64,000 nt of DNA, taken from positions 6,294,001-6,358,000 of the forward strand of contig NZ_CP116413.1 in NCBI RefSeq assembly GCF_030064675.1, in the 5' to 3' direction. This DNA is from Crossiella sp. CA-258035 (GTDB lineage Bacteria; Actinomycetota; Actinomycetes; Mycobacteriales; Pseudonocardiaceae). Under the pieces are notes generated by a model. It did no database searches. It was not told the origin of the DNA and worked only from the letters and a program-made list of their open reading frames with translations. The translations under genes and the position numbers were made by a program. Positions within the stretch are counted from its first letter, which is position 1, and each line of letters starts with the position of its first letter. Below, in pieces: positions 8,651 through 17,906 of this stretch.

Positions 8651-11600
8651 ATGGGGTCGGACAGTGCTACCGCGATCACCTTCGCCCAGGTTCAGAAGCT
8701 GGTGCGGCAGGCGGGGGACAGCAAGGCGGTGGAGGCGGTGGACCGGCTGGCCGCGGTCGGGCTGCTGGCGCTCGGGGTGGCGGTGACGCCGGGGGCGTTG
8801 TCGCTGCTCGGGGCGAAGAACGAGGTCAGCAAGCTGGGGCAGGTGGTGGCGCGCAAGCTGCTCGGGCGGGGCGAGGGGAACTTCCTGGCGCGGGCGCGGC
8901 GGATGGCCGCGGCGAACTACCTGATCACCTTCACCGCCTTCTTCGACGCGCTGGAGGCCGAGCTGCCCGAGTTCCTGGCCGAGGTGGCGCTGACCGAGGC
9001 GGACCGGCTCCAGCTCGCCGGCGCCAGTGCCGGCGACCGGGTGACGCTGTCCCTGCCGCACCCGGTTGATCCGGTGCTCTCCACCGCGCAGCGCCAGGCC
9101 TACCACCAGCTGCTGAGCACCCAGTTCATGGTCTTCGCCCAGGGTCTGGCGGTGCGGGAACGGGTGCCGGGAGCGCGGCAGCGGGAGCTGTCGGAGGGCA
9201 TCCGGCGGGCCACCGAGGCGGCCGAGGAGGTCTACCAGGCGCAGCTGCTGCGCCTGATGACGAGCAGTCCGGAGTTCTGCGCGTGGACCATGCGGCGGGA
9301 CCACGCCCGCGCCGAGGGCATCGACCTGGGGTTGCGCGCACTGGCGGCCACCGTCGAGGCGATGACCCCGGCGGCCCGCGCGGACCGGGTGGCCACGGCG
9401 CTGTCCGCGGAGTACGCGGACAAGCTGGCCGCGCCGGTCTTCGGCGACGGCGCGCACGACGGGCTGACCTACCCGGCCAAGGCGGATGCCTTCGTGCCAC
9501 AGGCGTTCAAGGTGCTCCGCTGCGGCAACGGCGACCGGCTCGAACACGAGCCGTCCTGGGCGGCGGCCGCGGTGCGGTCGGATCTCGGCGACTTCCTGTT
9601 GCGCTACCTGGGTTCCCCGCACAGCACCGAGCACCCGCTGCTCGTGCTCGGCCACCCGGGTTCCGGCAAGTCACTGCTGACCGAGGTGCTCGCCGCCCGG
9701 CTGGCCGCGCCCGCGTTCACCGTGGTGCGGGTGGAGCTGCGCGACATCGACCCGGAACAGGACCTGCAGGACCAGTTGGAGCTCCAGCTCAAGCGGGACA
9801 CCGGCCTGACCCAGCCGTGGCCGGACCTCGCTGAGTCCAGAGTGGACAGTCCACCGCTGGTGATCCTGGATGGCTACGACGAACTGTTGCAGGCCAACGG
9901 AAAGGTCTTCGCCGACTACCTCTCCCGCGTGCACGGCTTCCAGGTCCGCGAGGCCCGGCACGGCCGCCCGCTGCGGGTCCTGGTGACCAGCCGGATCACC
10001 CTGATCGACAAGGCCGCGGTGCCGCCGGGCAGCACCGTGCTGCGGCTGCTGGAGTTCGACGCGCCGCGCCGGGAGACCTGGGCCCGGATCTGGAACGAGC
10101 ACAACGCCCGCCGGTTCCAGGTGCCCGGCTCCCCCGCCCTGGTCGAACTGGCCGAGCAACCGCTGCTGCTGCTCATGCTGGCCATCTACGACGCCACCGT
10201 GCGACCACTGGCCGCCGCCACCGAGCTGGACCGGACCCAGCTGTACCACAGCCTCATCACCGAGTTCGTCCGCCGCGAACGCGCCAAGGACCCGGCCGAC
10301 CGCTGCGCCGATGATCTGTCCACAATGGTCGAAGCGGACGTGGAAAGCCTTGGTGTGGCCGCGATCGGCATGTTCAACCGGCATGCGGTGCACATCCTCG
10401 CCCAGGACCTGAACGCGGACCTGGCCTACTTCAACCGCTCCAGGACCATGCCCGAGGGCGGCGGCAGACGCCTCTCCCAGGCCGAGCTGCTGGTGGGCAG
10501 CTTCTTCTTCATCCACGAGTCCCGCGGCCAGGTCGAGAACGCCAAGGCGTACGAGTTCCTGCACAACACCTTCGGCGAGTTCCTGGCCGCCGACTTCCTG
10601 CTGCGCCAGGTGATCCGCGAAACCGCGACCGTCCGCTCCCTGGGCGGCGACCCGGATCGCGCCCGCCTCTCCGGCGACTGGTTCGCCTGCCTCACCCACG
10701 CCCCGCTGCACACCCGCCCCATGCTGCTGCAACTACTGCGCGAGTGGGCCCGGCACCGCGTCACCCCCGCCGACATCGAGGCGCTGGACGTCCTCACCCA
10801 CCACCAGCTGCACGGCGTCCTCTACAGCACGGACGCCTTCCTGCCCACCCCCGGCGACTCCCCGCTGGCCCGCAAGCCGTTGCTGGAGCGCCTCGCGCTG
10901 TACAGCCTCAACCTGGTGCTGCTGCGCGCCGCCCTCTCCGACGGCGAGTACAAGCTGCCCGAAACCCTGATCGGCCCCGAAGCCCAGCGCCCCTGGGACC
11001 AGCTGACCCACCTGTGGCGGACCTGCTTCTCCTGGGAGGCGCTCAGCGCGATCGCCGGAATCCAGATCGCCACCCGGGAGGGGACGACGATCACGTTGCG
11101 GTTGCAGCAGGAGTTCCGCACCCCGCAGGCCACCGGCCGCCTGCACACCGTGTTCAACGCGGCCAGCGCACTCGCCGACCACCTGACCTTGGGCCTGGCC
11201 GGGATTCCCACGGTGGAAGCCGATCCGGAACGCCGGATGCTCGACTACATCGAGCGCAGCCTGCAACAGGAAGGCATCGACCTCAGCGGTCGGTTCACCG
11301 TGCTGCGAGCCCGCGCCGAACCGAGCCTGCTGACCGACTCGGACTGGCCCGCCAAGGAGCTCGTCCACGATTCCCGGCCGCCGGAACACGTCTACGCCGC
11401 ACTGCCGCTGCTGCGCGACTCCCCGCACACCTTGCCCAAGCCGAACGTGCTCCGGCTGGCCGCCTGCGTCACCGCGGTCAGCCGTGCCGAGGCCAGCGCC
11501 CTCGTCGAGTTCTGTGCCCGAGCTGAACCGGTCGCACTGGACTGGTTGCTCCAGCACCACGGTGTCGACAGCATTGCCCGGTCCATCATGGCCGGCGCGC

Positions 11601-12328
11601 CCTGGGCCGCGCCGGTGCTCAACGCCTTGGCCGCGCCGGGAACCACGCGGGAACGCACCCAGTTGCTGAAACACCTCACCACCCTGTCGACGTACCACGC
11701 TCGGCCGCTGTACGCCGAAACCGCGGTGGCGCTGGCCAGCTTCGCGAGTGCGACCGAGGCGTGGTGGCTGTGCCGATGGGCGTTGACCGACCTGCCCGGG
11801 CCGCTGTTCTCCCTGCCGCAAGGCACGTTCGACGAACTCGCCCGGCTAGTGGTCGACGACAACCGTCGCGAACTGGCCAGGGTCCGGGTCGCCATCGCGA
11901 ACCAGGTCGCCAGCGAGATCTCACCGCTGCGTGCGCTGATCGCCGACGGTCGAGAACCTTTGCCGCGCTTCGCCCAGATCGCCCGGATCACCGGTCCGCA
12001 CCACGGCGTCACCGAACACGTTCTTCGTTGTATGTCCTCAGTTCAGCTCGCTGACATCCGAGGCCAGCACCCGTGCCGGAACGCAAGCGTGGTGCTCAGG
12101 GCGGTACGGGAGAACTACCGCCTGGCCGAGGCCCAGCGCGTGCTCGCGATATTGTTGCCGAGTGGCTGTGACCTGCTGAAGCAACTCGGGCTCATGCCGT
12201 TCGACCGGTACCGCGACGAGCTGAGCCTGCGCTACCTCCGCGACCTGATGTGGGTCGCGGACATCCGCGAGGACGACGCGACTCAGCAACTGCTGGCGAA
12301 ATCGCTACGAGCACACGGGAGACGGTGA
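8651..12328 (+). CDS. NACHT-domain STAND NTPase (candidate anti-phage bNACHT)
   Basis: A 1225-residue predicted NTPase. It has a helical N-terminal region (1-110, TFAQVQKLVRQAGDSKAVEA), which resembles the actinobacterial NACHT N-terminal helical domains. Next come a linker, Walker A GHPGSGKS with Lys340, Walker B LVILDGYDE near 402-410, a sensor-like VTSR, and a long helical C-terminus with no recognisable repeats. Bacterial NACHT proteins of this general type include phage-defence proteins. I see no TIR, nuclease or protease effector, so the effector role is unassigned. The ATG at 8651 lacks a clear ribosome site. The open frame extends to 7859, but that part runs across idi and is not credible. 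ridA follows 12 bases downstream. Confidence 0.85.
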   Translation: MGSDSATAITFAQVQKLVRQAGDSKAVEAVDRLAAVGLLALGVAVTPGALSLLGAKNEVSKLGQVVARKLLGRGEGNFLARARRMAAANYLITFTAFFDALEAELPEFLAEVALTEADRLQLAGASAGDRVTLSLPHPVDPVLSTAQRQAYHQLLSTQFMVFAQGLAVRERVPGARQRELSEGIRRATEAAEEVYQAQLLRLMTSSPEFCAWTMRRDHARAEGIDLGLRALAATVEAMTPAARADRVATALSAEYADKLAAPVFGDGAHDGLTYPAKADAFVPQAFKVLRCGNGDRLEHEPSWAAAAVRSDLGDFLLRYLGSPHSTEHPLLVLGHPGSGKSLLTEVLAARLAAPAFTVVRVELRDIDPEQDLQDQLELQLKRDTGLTQPWPDLAESRVDSPPLVILDGYDELLQANGKVFADYLSRVHGFQVREARHGRPLRVLVTSRITLIDKAAVPPGSTVLRLLEFDAPRRETWARIWNEHNARRFQVPGSPALVELAEQPLLLLMLAIYDATVRPLAAATELDRTQLYHSLITEFVRRERAKDPADRCADDLSTMVEADVESLGVAAIGMFNRHAVHILAQDLNADLAYFNRSRTMPEGGGRRLSQAELLVGSFFFIHESRGQVENAKAYEFLHNTFGEFLAADFLLRQVIRETATVRSLGGDPDRARLSGDWFACLTHAPLHTRPMLLQLLREWARHRVTPADIEALDVLTHHQLHGVLYSTDAFLPTPGDSPLARKPLLERLALYSLNLVLLRAALSDGEYKLPETLIGPEAQRPWDQLTHLWRTCFSWEALSAIAGIQIATREGTTITLRLQQEFRTPQATGRLHTVFNAASALADHLTLGLAGIPTVEADPERRMLDYIERSLQQEGIDLSGRFTVLRARAEPSLLTDSDWPAKELVHDSRPPEHVYAALPLLRDSPHTLPKPNVLRLAACVTAVSRAEASALVEFCARAEPVALDWLLQHHGVDSIARSIMAGAPWAAPVLNALAAPGTTRERTQLLKHLTTLSTYHARPLYAETAVALASFASATEAWWLCRWALTDLPGPLFSLPQGTFDELARLVVDDNRRELARVRVAIANQVASEISPLRALIADGREPLPRFAQIARITGPHHGVTEHVLRCMSSVQLADIRGQHPCRNASVVLRAVRENYRLAEAQRVLAILLPSGCDLLKQLGLMPFDRYRDELSLRYLRDLMWVADIREDDATQQLLAKSLRAHGRR

Positions 12329-12340
12329 CAGGCTGGCGGC

Positions 12341-12724
12341 ATGAGGAAAGCCGTCAACGCTCCAGGAGCCGTGGCCGTCGGGCCGTATTCGCACGCCGTG
12401 GACGCCGATCCGTTCGTCCACCTGTCCGGCCAGACCCCGATCGGCCCGGACGGGAAGCTCGTCCAAGGCTCGGTCGGCGAGCAGACCCGGCAGTGCTTCG
12501 CGAACCTGTTCGCGGTGCTGGCCGCCGCCGGGCTGACCCCGGACGATGTGGTGAAGTGCACCGTGTTCCTGACCGACATGGCCGATTTCGCCGAGATGAA
12601 CGCGGTCTACGCCGAGCAGTTCGCCGAGCCGTTCCCGGCGCGCACCACCATCGGCGTGGCGGGGCTGCCGCTGGGGGCCGCGGTGGAGATCGAGCTCATC
12701 GCCCGCCGCCCCGGTACCGCGTGA
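12341..12724 (+). CDS. RidA family enamine/imine deaminase
   Basis: A 127-residue YjgF/YER057c/UK114 protein. Family members hydrolyse reactive enamine and imine intermediates made by PLP enzymes. Visible family features are AVGPYSHAV near the N-terminus, HLSGQTPI, and the C-terminal FPARTTIGVAGLPLGAAVEIE with the conserved Arg of the active site. It starts 12 bases after the NACHT gene and may be co-transcribed with it, but no functional link is known. Its last 29 bases overlap the end of the convergent WYL regulator. Confidence 0.9.
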   Translation: MRKAVNAPGAVAVGPYSHAVDADPFVHLSGQTPIGPDGKLVQGSVGEQTRQCFANLFAVLAAAGLTPDDVVKCTVFLTDMADFAEMNAVYAEQFAEPFPARTTIGVAGLPLGAAVEIELIARRPGTA

Positions 12725-13682
12725 CCATCTCCTCGGCGGCCCTGGCGATGGACTCGCGGAGCTCCGCGGGTTCCAGGACCTCGATTTCCGGGCCGTAGCG
12801 CAGGAAGTCGGACTGGGCGATCTCGTGGGTCTCGATCGGGACCACCACCTCGCGCCAGCCGTCCGGGCCCGGTTCGGTGCCGCGGACCTTCGCGGCCACC
12901 ACCGGGCCCGCGGTGAAGATCCCGCGCATCGCCTTGGGAGACACCCGGATCCGGGCCTCACCTTTGTACACAGTGGACTGGAACTCGGCTGACCACTGCT
13001 GCCAGTAGTCGCTGAGGTCGAACTCGGGCGGGCGGGTGAACGGGGTGTCCTGGACCTCGGCGGCGCTGATCCGGTTGGCGCGGTAGGTGCGCACCCGGTC
13101 GGCCTCGGCGACCAGGTACCAGGTGCCCGCCTTGAGCACCAGGCCGAGCGGGTGCACCACGGACTCGCGGTCGGGCTGGCGGTAGCGGCGGTAGGTGATC
13201 TTGACCGGGCGTTGCTCCCAGACCGCGGTGGCCAGCGCCTGCAGGTGCGGCGGGCGGTCGGCGTCGGCGAACCAGCCGGGGGCGTCCAGGTGGAAGCGGT
13301 CGCGGACGTGGTGGGCGCCCTCGCGCAGGCTGGGCGGCAGGGCGGCGTCGAGCTTGAGGCGGGCGGCGGCCAGCACGGTGCCCAGGCCCAGTTCGGCGGC
13401 CTGCTCCGGCAGCCCGGCCAGGGCGAGCGCGCCGGCCTCGGTGCTGGTCAGGCCGGTGAGGCGGGTGCGGTAGCCGTCCAGCAGCTGGTAGCCGCCCGCC
13501 GGGCCGCGGTCGGCGTAGACCGGGACGCCCGCGCTGCTCAGCGACTCCACGTCGCGGTAGACGGTGCGGACCGAGACGTCCAGCTCCTCGGCCAGCTCCT
13601 GCGCGGTGAGCCGGCCCCTGGTCTGGAGCAGCAGGAGCAGCGACAGCAGTCGGGAGGCGCGCACCACTGAAGTCTGCACCAC
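12696..13682 (-). CDS. YafY-type transcriptional regulator (HTH + WYL domain)
   Basis: A 328-residue DNA-binding protein. An N-terminal HTH_11 winged helix (LLSLLLLLQTRGRLTAQELAEEL) is followed by the linker GGYQLLDGYRT and a C-terminal WYL ligand-sensing domain (GTWYLVAEADR, residues about 150-320). The family often controls the divergent neighbour; here that is a PPOX-fold gene 35 bases away. Start is GTG 13682. The 3' end overlaps ridA by 29 bases. Confidence 0.92.
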   Translation of the reverse strand: MVQTSVVRASRLLSLLLLLQTRGRLTAQELAEELDVSVRTVYRDVESLSSAGVPVYADRGPAGGYQLLDGYRTRLTGLTSTEAGALALAGLPEQAAELGLGTVLAAARLKLDAALPPSLREGAHHVRDRFHLDAPGWFADADRPPHLQALATAVWEQRPVKITYRRYRQPDRESVVHPLGLVLKAGTWYLVAEADRVRTYRANRISAAEVQDTPFTRPPEFDLSDYWQQWSAEFQSTVYKGEARIRVSPKAMRGIFTAGPVVAAKVRGTEPGPDGWREVVVPIETHEIAQSDFLRYGPEIEVLEPAELRESIARAAEEMVTRYRGGGR

Positions 13683-13717
13683 ATTCCTGCCGTGTTCTGT
13701 CAGGTATCGGCGGCAGC

Positions 13718-14215
13718 ATGGCGGGCATGCGATGGCAGGACTTCGAGCAGGCGGCCCCGGTACTGGCGGGGCTGGCCAGAGAGCGGTTCGAGCAGGACCA
13801 GCTGGTGTTGCTGGGCACGGTGCGGCGGGACGGGTCGCCGCGGATCAGCGCGGTGGAGTGCGACTTCACCGGGGCCGACTTCTGCGTCGGCATGATGACC
13901 CCGTCGACCAAGCTCGCCGACCTGCTGCGGGATCCGCGGGTCACGGCGCACTCGCTGCCGCCGGGCAAGGAGAACCCGCTGGGCGATGTGAAGATCTACG
14001 GACGGGTGGTCGAGCTGACCGGCCCGGCCAAGGCGGTCTACGAGGAGGCGATCTTCGCCCGGCTCGCGTGGCGTCCGCCGGAGCCGTACCACTGCTTCGC
14101 CTTCGACGTGCTCTCCGCCGGGTTCGTCCGGTTCGAGGAGGACGGGCGGCGCTGGCGGGCCTGGCGCGAGGGCGAGGCGGAGCGGGAGGAGTTCCGCGTG
14201 GAACAGCTGGCGTGA
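13718..14215 (+). CDS. Pyridoxamine 5'-phosphate oxidase-family protein
   Basis: A 165-residue split-barrel protein of the PPOX/FMN- or F420-binding superfamily. Supporting features are an N-terminal helix, then LVLLGTVRRDGSPRISAVEC and KLADLLRDPRVTAHSLPPG, the usual order in this fold. The exact cofactor and substrate cannot be read. It is divergent from the WYL regulator with a 35-base gap, so it is the likely target. An alternative ATG at 13727 would remove three residues. Confidence 0.85.
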   Translation: MAGMRWQDFEQAAPVLAGLARERFEQDQLVLLGTVRRDGSPRISAVECDFTGADFCVGMMTPSTKLADLLRDPRVTAHSLPPGKENPLGDVKIYGRVVELTGPAKAVYEEAIFARLAWRPPEPYHCFAFDVLSAGFVRFEEDGRRWRAWREGEAEREEFRVEQLA

Positions 14216-14256
14216 GGACGCGCGAGGCGGGGTGAGCGCGAGTAGCGTCGGCGGAC

Positions 14257-15945
14257 ATGGCCGATCTGAAACCGCGCAGCCGGGATGTCACCGATGGTCT
14301 GGAACGGGCGGCCGCGCGCGGCATGCTGCGCGCCGTGGGCTTCTCCGACGCGGACTGGGAGAAGCCGCAGATCGGGGTCGCCTCCTCCTGGAACGAGATC
14401 ACCCCCTGCAACTTGTCACTGGACAGATTGGCCGCGGCGGTCAAGGAGGGCGTGCACGCGGCCGAGGGTTTCCCGTTGCAGTTCGGCACGATCTCGGTCT
14501 CCGACGGGATCTCCATGGGCCACGAGGGCATGCACTTCTCGCTGGTGTCCCGGGAGGTGATCGCGGACTCGGTGGAGACGGTGATGGGCGCCGAGCGGCT
14601 GGACGGCTCGGTGCTGCTGGCCGGGTGCGACAAGTCGCTGCCGGGGATGCTGATGGCCGCGGCGCGGCTGGACCTGGCCGCGGTGTTCCTGTACGCGGGC
14701 TCGATCATGCCGGGCCGGGCCACCATGTCCGACGGCACCGAGCGCGAGGTGACCCTGATCGACGCCTTCGAGGCGGTCGGGGCGTGCGCGCGCGGGCTGA
14801 TGAGCCGCGCGGACGTGGACGCGATCGAACGCGCGGTGTGCCCGACCGAGGGCGCCTGTGGCGGCATGTACACCGCGAACACCATGGCCAGCGCGGCCGA
14901 GGCCCTCGGCATGTCACTGCCGGGCTCGGCCGCGCCCCCCGCGGTGGACCGGCGGCGGGACGGCTACGCCCGCCGCTCCGGCGAGGCGGTGGTGGAGCTG
15001 CTCCGGCGGGGCATCACCGCCCGCGACATCCTGACCAAGCCCGCGTTCGACAACGCCATCGCGGTGGTGATGGCCCTCGGCGGCTCCACCAACGCGGTGC
15101 TGCACCTGCTGGCCATCGCGCACGAGGCCGAGGTCGAGCTGACCCTGGACGACTTCACCCGCATCGGCGCGAAAGTTCCCCACCTGGGCGACCTCAAGCC
15201 GTTCGGGCGACACGTGATGTACGACGTGGACCGCATCGGCGGCATCCCGGTGGTGCTCAAGCTCCTGCTGGAAGCGGGCCTGCTCAACGGCGACGCGCTC
15301 ACCGTCACCGGCCGCACCATGGCCGAGAACCTGGCCGAGCTCAACGCCCCCGCCCCCGACGGCCAGGTCATCCGCGCCTTGGCCAACCCCATCCACCCCA
15401 CCGGCGGCATCACCATCCTGCGCGGCACCCTGGCCCCCGACGGCGCGGTGGTGAAGTCCGCGGGCTTCGACGAAACCGTCTTCGAGGGCACCGCCCGCGT
15501 CTTCGAGGGCGAACGCGCCGCCATGGACGCCCTGGAAAACGGCACCATCACCGCGGGCGACGTGGTGGTGATCAGGTACGAGGGCCCCAAGGGCGGCCCC
15601 GGCATGCGCGAGATGCTGGCCATCACCGGCGCGATCAAGGGCGCGGGCCTGGGCAAGGACGTGCTGCTGCTGACCGACGGCCGCTTCTCCGGCGGCACCA
15701 CGGGCCTGTGCGTCGGCCACGTGGCGCCGGAAGCGGTCGACGGCGGCCCGATCGCCTTCATCCGCGACGGCGACCGGATCCGCCTGGACGTGGCCGAGGG
15801 CCGCCTGGACCTGTCGGTGACCGAGGAGGAGCTGGCCGCCCGGCGGGTGGGGTGGCAGCCGCGGCAGCACGGGTACGCGCGGGGTGTGCTGGCCAAGTAC
15901 GCCAGGCTGGTCGGGTCGGCGAGCACCGGGGCGGTCTGCGGCTAG
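14257..15945 (+). CDS. ilvD: Dihydroxy-acid dehydratase
   Basis: Dehydrates dihydroxy acids in valine, isoleucine and pantothenate synthesis, using an Fe-S cluster. Full-length at 562 residues. Family motifs include Cys in [19 protein letters not shown] and [15 protein letters not shown] for the cluster, and the C-terminal [11 protein letters not shown]. It stands alone, with no other ilv genes nearby. The downstream region carries tandem repeats rather than an operon partner. Confidence 0.97.
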   Translation: MADLKPRSRDVTDGLERAAARGMLRAVGFSDADWEKPQIGVASSWNEITPCNLSLDRLAAAVKEGVHAAEGFPLQFGTISVSDGISMGHEGMHFSLVSREVIADSVETVMGAERLDGSVLLAGCDKSLPGMLMAAARLDLAAVFLYAGSIMPGRATMSDGTEREVTLIDAFEAVGACARGLMSRADVDAIERAVCPTEGACGGMYTANTMASAAEALGMSLPGSAAPPAVDRRRDGYARRSGEAVVELLRRGITARDILTKPAFDNAIAVVMALGGSTNAVLHLLAIAHEAEVELTLDDFTRIGAKVPHLGDLKPFGRHVMYDVDRIGGIPVVLKLLLEAGLLNGDALTVTGRTMAENLAELNAPAPDGQVIRALANPIHPTGGITILRGTLAPDGAVVKSAGFDETVFEGTARVFEGERAAMDALENGTITAGDVVVIRYEGPKGGPGMREMLAITGAIKGAGLGKDVLLLTDGRFSGGTTGLCVGHVAPEAVDGGPIAFIRDGDRIRLDVAEGRLDLSVTEEELAARRVGWQPRQHGYARGVLAKYARLVGSASTGAVCG

Positions 15946-15970
15946 GCCCGCTCGGCCGCCGCCAGCACGC

Positions 15971-16074
15971 CAGCCCACGCGGGGGCTCCAACGCTGCGGG
16001 CCACGCGGGGCTTCCGGCACTCCGGGCCACGCCTGGGCTCCGGCAGGCCAGGCCACGCCAGGCCACGCGAGGGC
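15971..16074. repeat. Degenerate 26-base tandem repeat, four units
   Basis: The core CCACGC recurs at 15975, 16001, 16027 and 16053, exactly 26 bases apart, with a further copy at 16063. Units share the form CGGGCCACGCGGGGCTCC. No coding role is apparent. Confidence 0.75.
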
Positions 16075-16104
16075 TCTAGCGCGCGGGCCAGGCCGGGGCG
16101 TGCC

Positions 16105-16198
16105 CCTTGCCCTCGCGGCCCCTTGCCCTCGCCGTCTCTTGCCCCTCGCGGTCGCTCGCCATCGCGTTCCTTGCCATCGCGGTCCGCTGCCCTCGCGG
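16105..16198. repeat. Degenerate 16-base tandem repeat, six units
   Basis: Variants of TTGCCCTCGCGG start near 16105, 16121, 16137, 16154, 16169 and 16185, a period of 15-17 bases. It is adjacent to the 26-base array. Confidence 0.7.
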
Positions 16199-16407
16199 CC
16201 CTGTCGTCGTGGCTGGCCGGGGTGGGCGGACTCCGCTGCTCGGGAGCTGGCTCTGCGGCTCGGGGCGGGCTCTGCGGCTCGTCGTGGCGCGGCATCCTGT
16301 GGGTGGCTTCGGTCCGGTCGGTGGGGGCGGCTCCTGTGGTGGGGGGGCTGGGCGGCGCGCGTTCCGATTGTTCACGCAACGCGGGAAGGGCTGATTTGGT
16401 TCCCAGC

Positions 16408-16445
16408 GTATCCACAGGGTGCCGCCCCGGCTGACGTTGTCCACA
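16408..16445 (+). promoter_or_regulatory. Pair of DnaA-box-like motifs
   Basis: GTATCCACA (16408-16416) and TTGTCCACA (16437-16445) have the same orientation, 29 bases apart. The second is identical to the DnaA box consensus described for Streptomyces. No oriC genes (dnaA, dnaN) are in the window. Confidence 0.4.
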
Positions 16446-16476
16446 AAGTGCAGGTCAGCGGGTTGCCGCCTCCACG

Positions 16477-17853
16477 TTAGCCGAGGTCTTTGATGGCTTC
16501 GCTGATGGCTCGGTGGAAGGTCGGGTAGGCGCCGATGAACTGTTGCAGCGTCTCCAGGGGGATCTGGGCGTGCACGGCCATGGCCAGGGCGCCCAGGATC
16601 TCGCCGCCGGCGGGGCCCATGGCGGTGGCGCCGATGAGGGTGTTCTGGCTGGTGTCCAGGATGACCTTGATCAGGCCCCGGTTGCCGACCTTGTGCACGA
16701 AGCCGCGGGAGCTCTGCTCCAGCTTGGTGATGCCGGTGCGGATGTCGCGGCCCTGTTCCCGCGCCTGCTTCTCGGTCAGGCCGACCGAACCCAGCTCCGG
16801 GTTGGTGAAGGTGACCCTCGGGATGGCGTGGTACCGCGCGGCGGGGCCGGGGCGGCCCAGGATCTCGCGGATGACGATGTCGGCCTGGTACATGGACATG
16901 TGGGTGAAGGCACCGTGGCCGACCACGTCGCCGACCGCCCACACACCATCAGCGACCTTGAGGCGGTCGTCGGTCGGGATGGTGCGGGCGGTGGTGTCCA
17001 GGCCCAGGGTGCCCAGGCCGAGGGCCTCAAGATCAGTGCGGCGGCCGGTGGCGACCAGGAGGTGGGTGCCGGTGACGGTGGTGCCGTTGGTCAGTTCGAG
17101 CTGGAACTCGTTGTTCTGGTGGGTGACCGCGGCGGCGCCCGCGCCGGTGTGCACGGTGATGCCCTCGTCGGCGAAGATCTCCGCCAGCAGGGCCGCTGCC
17201 TCGGGTTCCTCCACCGCGGCCAGGTGGTTCTGCGGTTCGATGATGCTGACCTCGGCGCCGAAGCGGGCGAACAGCTGGGCGAACTCCAGGCCGATGGCGC
17301 CGCCGCCGAGGACCACCAGGGTGTCGGGGACGAACTCGGTGCGCACGGCCTCGCGGTTGGTCCAGAACGGGGTGCCCGCCAGGCCGGGGATCGGCGGGAC
17401 CAGCGGTTCGGTGCCGGGGTTGAGCACGATGGCCTTGGTCGCGGTGACCTGGTGGGTCTGGTTGTCCTCGTCCACGACCTCGACCCGGCCGGGTCCGGTG
17501 ATCTTGCCGGTGCCGCGCAGGAAGGCGGCGCCGGCGTCGGTGAGGCGGCGGACCGCGACCGTGTCGTCCCAGTTGTCGGTGGCCTCGCGGCGGATGCGCT
17601 CGGCGACCGCGGACCAGTCCGGCAGCACGGTGGCGGTCCCTGCCAGCTCCGGCACCCGGCGCGCCTCGGCGACCACCTCGGCGGCGCGCACCATCATCTT
17701 GGTCGGGATGCACCCGTAGTACGGGCACTCCCCGCCGACCAGCCTGCGCTCCACGCCCAGTACCCTCAGCCCGGCCCCGGCGAGCTGACTGGCCACCTGC
17801 TCGCCGCCGGGGCCGAGCCCGATCACCACGACGTCGACCTCATGTGCTGACAT
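16477..17853 (-). CDS. NAD(P)/FAD-dependent disulfide oxidoreductase, dihydrolipoamide dehydrogenase-like
   Basis: A 458-residue class I pyridine nucleotide-disulfide oxidoreductase. The FAD-binding GLGPGG is at the N-terminus. The redox pair is in GGECPYYGCIPTK (C-x4-C), and an NAD(P) motif LGGGAIGLEFAQ lies near the centre. The C-terminal catalytic HPT motif of true lipoamide dehydrogenases reads AYPTFHRAISE here, so His is replaced by Tyr. It is therefore probably a relative of Lpd/mercuric reductases and not the pyruvate-dehydrogenase E3 subunit. It is a single gene with an ATG start at 17853 behind GGAG. A palindrome at 17890-17906 lies 37 bases upstream. Confidence 0.88.
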   Translation of the reverse strand: MSAHEVDVVVIGLGPGGEQVASQLAGAGLRVLGVERRLVGGECPYYGCIPTKMMVRAAEVVAEARRVPELAGTATVLPDWSAVAERIRREATDNWDDTVAVRRLTDAGAAFLRGTGKITGPGRVEVVDEDNQTHQVTATKAIVLNPGTEPLVPPIPGLAGTPFWTNREAVRTEFVPDTLVVLGGGAIGLEFAQLFARFGAEVSIIEPQNHLAAVEEPEAAALLAEIFADEGITVHTGAGAAAVTHQNNEFQLELTNGTTVTGTHLLVATGRRTDLEALGLGTLGLDTTARTIPTDDRLKVADGVWAVGDVVGHGAFTHMSMYQADIVIREILGRPGPAARYHAIPRVTFTNPELGSVGLTEKQAREQGRDIRTGITKLEQSSRGFVHKVGNRGLIKVILDTSQNTLIGATAMGPAGGEILGALAMAVHAQIPLETLQQFIGAYPTFHRAISEAIKDLG

Positions 17854-17889
17854 GGCTCTCCTTCGTTCGCCGGGATGACCGCATGCCGT

Positions 17890-17906
17890 ACAGGCAAGTT
17901 ACCTGT
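17890..17906. promoter_or_regulatory. Operator-like palindrome upstream of the flavoprotein gene
   Basis: ACAGGCAAGTTACCTGT is a 17-base near-perfect palindrome (one mismatched pair) 37 bases before the leftward ATG at 17853. The position suits a repressor site over the promoter. The regulator is unknown. Confidence 0.45.

Larger units (their letters stand above)
15946..16476. other. Gene-free region between ilvD and the flavoprotein gene
   Basis: This is 531 bases without a supported gene; the open frames here are continuations or shadows of neighbours. It holds a degenerate 26-base tandem array, a degenerate 16-base array and two DnaA-box-like motifs, each listed separately. Confidence 0.6.

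Noticed and set aside
16076-16942. A 288-codon minus-strand frame through the repeat region
   Set aside because: Its first part is the shadow frame of the flavoprotein and its remainder is repeat-derived low complexity with no family features.
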